DNA of 64,000 nucleotides, taken from the NCBI RefSeq assembly GCF_019900845.1, contig NZ_CP074570.1, forward strand, positions 2,604,001 through 2,668,000. The letters run 5' to 3'. The notes under the pieces were generated by a model. It had not been told where the DNA came from. It worked only from the letters and a program-made list of their open reading frames with translations, and searched no databases. Source of the stretch: Paraneptunicella aestuarii (lineage in GTDB: Bacteria; Pseudomonadota; Gammaproteobacteria; Enterobacterales; Alteromonadaceae). The position numbers were made by a program, and so were the translations under genes. The first letter of the stretch is position 1, and the number at the start of each line of letters is the position of its first letter. Positions 62,601 through 64,000 of this stretch are shown here, piece after piece.

Positions 62601-64000
62601 TAGGTTGCAGCGACAACAGATTCTGCTCTTTTGTTAAGACCAGCTCCACGCCGGAATCCTGCAAGATATGTTGTATGCGTTCACCAGGGTAATCAGTGGA
62701 AATAGGCACGTAGGCTGCGCCCGCTTTGAGCACGGCCAAAATACTGACTATCAGTTCCAGATTACGCTCAAAGTGCAAGGCAACCAGAGTGTCACCGGTA
62801 AGCTCTTTACCAGTAATAACCTTATATCGCTGACGAATTTCACGAGCCAGACGGTTTGCTTTGGCGTTCAATTCACCGTAACTCAACATTCCTTCATCAC
62901 TGACAACGGCAAGATTGTCAGGGCTGGCATGAGCATGATATTCAATCAACTGATGGGCACAGCGATCCTCAGGAAACGCCACCTTGGTTGCATTGAAATC
63001 ATCCAGTATTTTACGACGCTCATCAGTCGGTAAAATATCCAACTGGTAGGCAGGAAAAGGCGTTGAGGCCGAAAGCGCATCCGCTAAACCAGACAGCGCT
63101 GCTGCCATCATCTGACAGATTTGTTCAGCGTCAATGGGGTCAACAACCTGAGCCGTCACCCCCAATTGTTTGCCATAATCTTCAATTGAAACCGCCAATG
63201 GATAATTAGTACGTTCTTCACTTTCAATCCACTCAATGCGATTCAGCAAATGGGCTTCATCTGGTGTTTCAGCGTCGGATTCAGAAGGCAACACATTGTG
63301 GCGATAGTTCAACAAGGCACTAAACAAAGGTGCAGCAGAATCCAGAGAGCTACATTTTTGCGCTTCTGCCAGCGATGCATGTTCATGCATCATCAATTGA
63401 CTAAGATTACGATGCGTCTGTTTAACGGCAGCCAGAATGTCCATGTTTTCAACGTTGGCACCATCCACATCTTGCCTGAACGGCAAGGTATTAATGAATA
63501 ATCCCATGGCTTCAGCAGCACCATCACCGGCTTGCATTCGTCCAAACAATACCGTACCAAATACCGCTTTTTGTACGTTACTGGTACGGGCAACCACATG
63601 CCCAAAGGCAAAATGACACAGCGCGGCCAGGCTCACACCCAGCGTTTTAGACTGTCGACGCAATTCATCATTCAAAGACTGCGGCAGCATGATGTTATGT
63701 TCGCGTACCAAAGCGCCATCCATAAGCACATCATGCAAACCATAGGGCACAGTAGGTTCATCAATATCCGCCAACATTTCGGTAAAGAAAGCGCTATCCA
63801 CTCCCTTATCTACACCATATCGAATTTGAGCTATCAAATTTCTGAAGGGCTGTGGTGTATCCAATTCGGCATTGTTGCCGGACAGGATAAGCGCCAATTC
63901 ATTCGACAGATATTCAAGCGTGGAATGGTCACCAATCATATGATGCAGTTGTAGTAACACTAGCCACTGCTCTGAGTCTGGATCTTTAGCAACCACATAT
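45886..64000 (-). CDS. giant non-ribosomal peptide synthetase, five modules and tandem thioesterases, cut at its 5' end
   Basis: Frame is open to the right edge; the first codons seen (Tyr-Val-Val-Ala-Lys) lie inside a condensation domain, so the true start is outside the window. More than 6,030 residues are visible: (C)-A-PCP, four further C-A-PCP modules, then TE-TE. All C domains have HHxIGDHS at the catalytic site, and the complete ones have GLSPLQxGILFHYLS near their start. This resembles the dual condensation/epimerisation class of proteobacterial lipopeptide synthetases; no separate E domain is present. PCPs carry GGHSL. Adenylation pockets are described per module. The TE-TE end is typical of cyclic lipopeptide synthetases. 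It ends in TGA at 45886 overlapping the exporter gene. No MbtH-like gene is visible. The peptide is not identified. Confidence 0.96.
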   Translation of the reverse strand, partial: YVVAKDPDSEQWLVLLQLHHMIGDHSTLEYLSNELALILSGNNAELDTPQPFRNLIAQIRYGVDKGVDSAFFTEMLADIDEPTVPYGLHDVLMDGALVREHNIMLPQSLNDELRRQSKTLGVSLAALCHFAFGHVVARTSNVQKAVFGTVLFGRMQAGDGAAEAMGLFINTLPFRQDVDGANVENMDILAAVKQTHRNLSQLMMHEHASLAEAQKCSSLDSAAPLFSALLNYRHNVLPSESDAETPDEAHLLNRIEWIESEERTNYPLAVSIEDYGKQLGVTAQVVDPIDAEQICQMMAAALSGLADALSASTPFPAYQLDILPTDERRKILDDFNATKVAFPEDRCAHQLIEYHAHASPDNLAVVSDEGMLSYGELNAKANRLAREIRQRYKVITGKELTGDTLVALHFERNLELIVSILAVLKAGAAYVPISTDYPGERIQHILQDSGVELVLTKEQNLLSLQPIVDELKHKVEALCVDEIDLSQHSDSNLENINNVRDLAYVIYTSGTTGKPKGVMIEHRGLVNLTVALQQIYHYQPQDRVLQFASNSFDMSVEEIFGALCNGSGLVLRTDDWLVNAHTFWQYCEQYQVSIANLPTAFWHLLVDDDVPIPECLHSLAIGGEAANPEKVAQWLARSGHLPTLFDGYGPTETTVNATFAQVASKEDLRSIGKPIANMRAYVLDERLNPVPVGVAGELYVSGVGIARGYLNRPELTEERFIPDPFASSSSSNESATMYKTGDLVRWLPNGTLEYLGRNDFQVKIRGFRIELGEVEAQLTSHEAIKSAIVKVMGEGEQKRLVAYLQPVNEGQESQSLIQSVSQYMAERLPGYMVPTAMITIQEWPLTPNGKVDRKALPEPDDSALLKAHYEPPQGEVEQKLADIWSALLKVERVGRHDDFFALGGHSLLAVKLMEQLRRVGLGIVIRDLFDSPILSELAKKLGAHKAFVVPENQITGSTTRITPEMLPLITLTQSEIDGLVANIEGGVSNIQDIYGLSPLQKGILFHYLSVQDFDPYLSHSYLLFQNRSDLDLYLSATQTVIDRHDILRTAFFWEGLSEPAQVVLRHAPMKVTEVELHEVEGYSATDYLNMMQSQHGMLDVKQAPLMQFVVAKEPGSHSEDGRWLVLLLLHHLIGDHSTLDIQFHELDALISGQPERLGKPGAFRNLVAETRLGVSEEEHQAFFTNMLADIDESSTPYGMNNVMLDGSQIDEYSELLPQELNDRLRQLSKTLSVSLASLCHLVFGLLVSRTSGVSKAVFGTVLLGRMGAGEDNSDTMGVFINTLPFRQDIDERGIKAAIQEAHRTLSQLVSHEQASLAMAQKCSGIESSAPLFSAVLNYRHNLSPESLDIESSETKTESIFERIELIESVERTNYPLSVSVDDNEVSLGLTALAAEGINAALICKMMARGLAHLVELLESAPDTPIYKLDILPAQERQALLYDLNQTASDYPRDVCLHQIFEQHAKAHPDAIALLQGYYEGNDEENNDGSQISLSYREVNEQANQLAHLLIQRGVKPETLVAICSSRRPYMIVAMLAVLKAGGAFVPLDPAYASSRLVDTLTDANPLLLLADDAGLQAIGDAIEDDMVVQSAIRLDSALHLNSLENLPVTNPEITGLSPNHMAYVIYTSGSTGKPKGVMVEHGGLVNLATSQARLFGINHTSRVMQFASPGFDASVSEIAMMCVSGGSLLLRDELSGRDVRHLFAQIKQQGVTHVTLPPVLFRSLSLEDISLDSLDALILAGEASELQLVKHLSQQTRVFNAYGPTEDTVCATAWEIDADELDHMSSTDALSIDAPPIGRPIDNNQIYLLDEHLQPVPKGAVGEIWIGGDGVARGYLNREDLTQERFITDPFREQDNRGRAARIYRTGDLARYLPDGNLMYLGRNDFQVKLRGYRIELGEIESQLANHELVQSATVLAVGEAEQKRLVGWLIPDDVSALTDESLRQNLIQTLHEHLMQQLPEYMVPSALVLLDSWPQTPNGKLDRKALPQPGEGSLVKAVYEAPQGAMETQLAQIWSELLSVEKVSRHDNFFTLGGHSLLAITLMERLRKAGLGIAIKDLFDSPTLVGLAKKLGGHEALIVPPNQITPATSHITPDMLPLIDLTQSEIDQLVDSIPGGIANIQDIYGLSPLQEGILFHYLSSISSGVDPYLLYAHMIFANREDLDAYLSATQQIVDRHDILRTGFYWQGLSEPAQVVLRHIPLNVIEVSLEEDANKTAEDYLHEMHQQYSRLDIRDAPLLRYVIAKEPSIAGSSSNTNSQRWLVMQQLHHIIGDHSTLEIHFKELNALISGQNESLATPGAFRNLVAQARLGVSAEDDRQFFTDMLADIDESTLPYGFGDTMLDGSQVTEHHHMLPQPLNDQLRAVSKALGVSVASLCHMVFGLLVSRASGVDKAVFGTVLLGRMAALENTSETMGVFINTLPFRQDINAQAIRSAIQQTHQRLSQLLGHEQASLATAQKCSGIDASAPLFSAVLNYRHNVYEKSADENTDESAPVIQVDNLFSRMEVLESAERTNYPLALSVEDYGTALGFTSQTVEGISAELICQMMDRGLAHLVELLDSAPDTPLYKLDLLPAQERQALLYDFNQTTAEYPRELCLHELFEQHAQSNPDAIALLQANDDSSQISLNYREVNEQANQLAHLLIKRGVKPETLVAICGSRRPYMIVAILAVLKAGGAFVPLDPTYASSRLLDTLADANPLLLLADEAGLEAIGDEVSEPVVRELVQGAIRLDGQLLDEDLPVTNPHIAGLNPNNLAYVIYTSGSTGKPKGVMLEHGGWVNLAYAQSRLFDIDHHTRVMQFASPGFDASVFEISMMCVGGGSLFLRDELSGRDARHLFEQINTQGVTHAVLPPVLFRSLSLDDIQLDGLEVLILAGEAPDRELVKHLSQQTRVFNAYGPTEDTVCATAWEIDADELNHSSSTDAPVTDSPPIGHPIDNNQIYLLDEHLQPVPKGAVGEIWIGGDGVARGYLNREDLTQERFVADPFREQDNRGRAARIYRTGDLARYLPDGNLVYLGRNDFQVKLRGYRIELGEIESQLANHELVQSATVLAVGEAEQKRLVGWVIPEMLAVLENEDSRQNLIQTLHEHLMQQLPEYMVPSALVLLDSWPQTPNGKLDRKALPQPGEGSLVKAVYEAPQGVMEVKLAQIWSELLSVEKVSRHDNFFTLGGHSLLAIKLMEQLRKAGLGIAIKDLFDSPTLIGLAKKLGGHDELVVPANQITVETSRITPNMLPLIDLTQPEIDQLVDSVPGGIGNIQDIYGLSPLQEGILFHYLSSMSSGSDQEGQDNGVDPYLPYSYMIFENREDMDSYLSATQKIVDRHDILRTGFYWQGLSEPAQVVLRHIPLNVIEVSLDANRDKVAKDYLDEMQQLHSRLDIRKAPLLRYIIAKEPGAVGSGSERWLMVQQLHHLIGDHSTSETHAQELVLILAEQAQRLVTPKPYRNLIAQARLGSNREEHQAFFSNMLADIDESTTPFGLKDVQGVSEQATEHRTLIPALLNNTLREQARALGVSLASLCHFAFGHVLASASGVEKAVFGTVLFGRMQAGDGAADTMGVFINTLPFRQDVSAQGVAEAVKQTHQQLSQLMMHEYASLAEAQRCSGIDSSAPLFSALLNYRHNQHPDMQDMEGEETLFDRIEFVHAIEQSNYPFSMSIEDYGDALGLTAIVVDSVGSERVCQMMERALEHLSLLLAQAPDTPSCELDVLPAQERQTLLYDFNQTTAEYPRELCLHELFEQHAQSNPDAIALLQANDDGDDDGSQISLNYREVNEQANQLAHLLIERGVKPETLVAICGSRRPYMIVAILAVLKAGGAFVPLDPTYASSRLLDTLADANPLLLLADEAGLEAIGDEVSELVVRELVQGAIRLDRQLLDEDLPVTNPHIAGLNPNNLAYVIYTSGSTGKPKGVMLEHGGWVNLAYAQSRLFDIDHHTRVMQFASPGFDASVFEISMMCVGGGSLFLRDELSGRDARHLFEQINTQGVTHAVLPPVLFRSLSLDDITLDGLEVLILAGEAPDRELVKHLSQQTRVFNAYGPTEDTVCATAWEIDADELNNLPVTDSPPIGHPIDNNQIYLLDEHLQPVPKGAVGEIWIGGDGVARGYLNREDLTQERFIADPFREQDNRGRAARIYRTGDLARYLPDGNLVYLGRNDFQVKLRGYRIELGEIESQLANHELVQSATVLAVGEAEQKRLVGWVIPEMLAVLENEDSRQNLIQTLHEHLMQQLPEYMVPSALVLLDSWPQTPNGKLDRKALPQPDEGALVKAVYEAPQGAMETQLAQIWSELLSVEKVSRHDNFFTLGGHSLLAIKLMEQLRKAGLGIAIKDLFDSPTLIGLAKKLGGHDELVVPANQITATTSRITPNMLPLIDLTQSEIDQLVDSVPGGIGNIQDIYGLSPLQEGILFHYLSSDDIDPYILNTQMVFGSREAVDVFLATTQKIVDRHDILRTAFYWEGLSEPAQVVLNKARLIVRELGVEAVSGATAADYLNNMQAQFAKMNINEASLLQYVIAPEPNTDRWLVLQQMHHLIGDHSTLERRSQELLQILLGQEAELPEVQPYRNLIAQVRLGSDIQSDREFFTRMLADVDEASLPFGASDIKQDGRDVVIHDVVLPSSLNNELRTCAKALGVSLASLCHFAFGHVVARSSNVDKAVFGTVLLGRMQSGEGVSDSMGVFINNLPFRQDVNALSVKAAIKQAHQQLSELMVHEHTRLTDALRCSGLNNSEPLFSALFNYRHNIRIEVDDQIIENSTENHSENSTENNSENSNPESPLSLFDELEVIGAEERTNYPLFMSVEDNGDSLGLTTQGVAPVDPEQVTRMMTRALQHLVEVLQDAPETPSYELDVLPDDERQQLLYDYNQTDASYPLDICLHELFERQVEQTPDAMALVLEHPKFVDDHNVQMTYRELNEQANQLAHLLISKGVKPDSLVGICVDRQAYMVVAILAVLKAGGAYVPFEPDHVSERLVDMLNDINPMLLLTDEKGIAAMGEAANRQNMIRLDQNWQSQNDKPGDQALPVTNPKPEGLTPEHLAYVIFTSGSTGKPKAVMIEHGNAVNLISWSKTAYQAQELGMTLFATSLSFDLSVFECFATLAQGGTLNLVHNALEEGALGTTLVNTVPSVMKGMLERDHVKGSTGVINLAGEPLSRTLAESLFQQTQVQRLCNLYAPSESTTYSTCYSVERIDDFVQSIGRPIANTQIYLLDKHMQPVPKGAVGEIYIAGDGVARGYLNDPESTSERFLLNPFKPCDGRGRPARIYKTGDLGRYLPDGNIAYLGRNDVQVKVRGFRIEPGEIEALLDALEQVRASVVVAQGIGDHKRLVAYVVPENSHILEQEELKKTLIKQLADYADQRLPDYMVPSAFVIMDNLPLTANGKLNRKALPALDGSALAKEEYEAPQGKVEKLLARIWAQVLDVEKVGRHDNFFDIGGHSLSVMKLMSVCEQHGLDIEIHDVLANPTVAELARELASSNRVYHAVAFQENESDENVFFVPSGLGDITYVKSLSDKLPDDFNVYALPWHTGSHIDNHIDGQNDLPKSLERLAALMAEDISHIQPEGPYRLVGYSSGGILAYAIAQHLRGLDKPIEFVALIDVHTQPLHNHDERQLYGLEELLAYCVEQFSVSPDTIKRLEELGRQYSYLELCERFADILRQEGESDEAITFFGKTGKHIFQASELFARYIPVVPDFTIYALNATEKTDEQYIQNNHIQMLSEYLLEQGADPGLIEVVSMPGNHISMVEEEAQQQELANTLANMVATRHTKYAETELDNSALQPLSIGNKGADNVIFIPGAGDSITSFIQLAALFDKRYSVYGLQPRGILNQDMPHTSIVASARYFCALLEQTEMVFPVHLIGHSHGGLIAFEMAQMLSKQGKEIASLTLIDSESPQTTLDSDCHQSKVFAEFTESIEGSMDVNLDISPEVIEKSSYEQFLQQLHGQMVAKGLMSSNTGYDLLKGPLTAFAISRTTIYQPSESYLGRINLMLLDERKLNESDNALQKEKMEYEWRQMAPNIEVYYGPGDHFSILKTPYATQLYKWWEENTHVHN
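47610..50960 (-). other. NRPS module 5: C - A (small-residue pocket) - PCP
   Basis: C domain has HHLIGDHS near 50430 and a low-complexity Glu-Asn-Ser repeat near 49750. The A-domain pocket reads D-L-F-T-N-A-L-Y-S-K, closest from memory to the Ala code DLFNNALTYK. The A4/A5 region (FDLSVFECFATLAQGG; LYAPSESTTY) differs clearly from modules 2-4. PCP IGGHSLSVMKL lies near 47730. Confidence 0.72.
49718..49777 (-). repeat. 24-bp minisatellite in NRPS module 5
   Basis: Two full 24-bp units (49718-49741 and 49742-49765) and half of a third encode an eight-residue repeat of the type E-N-S-T-E-N-(H/N)-S. It sits in a flexible loop of the fifth condensation domain, at a place where the other C domains have acidic, variable linkers. 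Confidence 0.75.
50790..56230 (-). repeat. about 3.39-kb module repeat in the NRPS (50.8-52.85 kb and 54.2-56.23 kb)
   Basis: The stretch covering the A domain, PCP and start of the next C domain occurs twice with only scattered differences, for example the blocks at 52021-52300 and 55430-55710, or 50791-50890 and 54181-54280. The offset is close to 3,390 bp. A less similar third copy starts near 57580. This indicates recent module duplication or gene conversion. Confidence 0.85.
50975..54350 (-). other. NRPS module 4: C - A (aromatic pocket) - PCP
   Basis: C domain has HHLIGDHS near 53770. The A-domain pocket is again D-A-F-V-I-A-A-V-C-K, so the same aromatic amino acid as module 3 is expected. 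PCP GGHSLLAIKL lies near 51100. Confidence 0.8.
54370..57740 (-). other. NRPS module 3: C - A (aromatic pocket) - PCP
   Basis: C domain has HHIIGDHS near 57190. The A-domain pocket D-A-F-V-I-A-A-V-C-K belongs with Phe/Tyr/Trp-type codes. PCP GGHSLLAIKL lies near 54500. The A-PCP part is nearly identical to that of module 4. Confidence 0.8.
57775..61160 (-). other. NRPS module 2: C - A (Tyr-like pocket) - PCP
   Basis: C domain has GILFHYLS and HHLIGDHS (near 60605). The A-domain pocket is D-A-S-T-I-A-A-V-C-K, one conservative change from a known Tyr code (DASTVAAVCK). PCP GGHSLLAITL lies near 57890. Confidence 0.8.
61165..64000 (-). other. NRPS module 1: partial C - A (Orn-like pocket) - PCP
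   Basis: The C domain is cut, with HHMIGDH near 63930. The A domain has YTSGTTGKPKG near 62470. Pocket residues read by alignment to PheA are D-M-E-N-A-G-G-V-N-K. This shares six of ten positions, by memory, with the DMENLGLINK code of hydroxyornithine-type domains, so a basic Orn-like residue is a tentative call. PCP LGGHSLLAVKL lies near 61285. Confidence 0.7.

Noticed and set aside
63994..63996. GTG as the start codon of the NRPS
   Set aside because: It encodes Val within the conserved Y-V-V-A-K stretch of a condensation domain; the frame continues to the window edge, so the gene is 5'-truncated.
45886..64000. Epimerisation domains in the NRPS
   Set aside because: Between each PCP and the next A domain there is only one condensation-type domain; no separate E domain follows any PCP.

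Overview
The window is almost entirely minus-strand natural-product biosynthesis DNA, apparently from a Gammaproteobacterium, probably marine. This rests on base composition (mid-40s % GC by eye), IS481-type debris, and the style of the trans-AT PKS and lipopeptide-type NRPS proteins. The species cannot be read from the sequence. Two assembly lines lie side by side. No tRNA, rRNA, CRISPR array or replication origin was seen.

Region 1 (44.2-64.0 kb, read right to left): the 3' part of a giant NRPS gene that runs off the right edge. It encodes five C-A-PCP modules, the first C domain being cut, and ends in tandem thioesterases. A cyclic-peptide-type ABC exporter overlaps its stop codon. The adenylation pocket residues suggest an Orn-like residue, Tyr, two aromatic residues and a small residue such as Ala. 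Modules 3 and 4 are near-identical copies.

Region 2 (42.9-44.2 kb): about 1.3 kb of AT-rich DNA without a convincing gene. It ends, next to the exporter stop codon, in the 3' tail of an IS481-family transposase and its terminal repeat. I read this as the scar separating the two clusters. A small YdeI-like gene follows.

Region 3 (left edge to 42.2 kb): a trans-AT polyketide operon in transcription order: free-standing malonyl-ACP transacylase, PfaD-type enoyl reductase, HMG-CoA-synthase-like enzyme, ECH1, ECH2, a membrane fatty-acid-hydroxylase-type di-iron enzyme, a flavoprotein monooxygenase-thioesterase fusion, a 10,233-residue PKS, and the start of a second PKS cut by the left edge. No PKS module has an AT domain.

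The giant PKS reads AR-GNAT-ACP-ACP / KS-DH-KR-ACP-ACP / KS-DH-KR-ACP / KS-DH(dead)-BVMO-ACP / KS-KR-ACP / KS-ACPx4 / KS-DH(dead)-KR-ACP / KS0, and the next protein opens with DH-ACP. Inferred logic: an acetyl starter is extended to a diene. A module without KR keeps a beta-ketone, which an in-line Baeyer-Villiger-type oxygenase could turn into an ester. After one reduced unit, a beta-keto intermediate on four tandem 'Trp-flag' ACPs is beta-branched by HCS/ECH1/ECH2. The last unit is dehydrated by a bimodule split between two proteins. The in-line oxygenase module, the quadruple branching ACPs and the monooxygenase-thioesterase fusion carrying a PKS linker relic are the most unusual parts.
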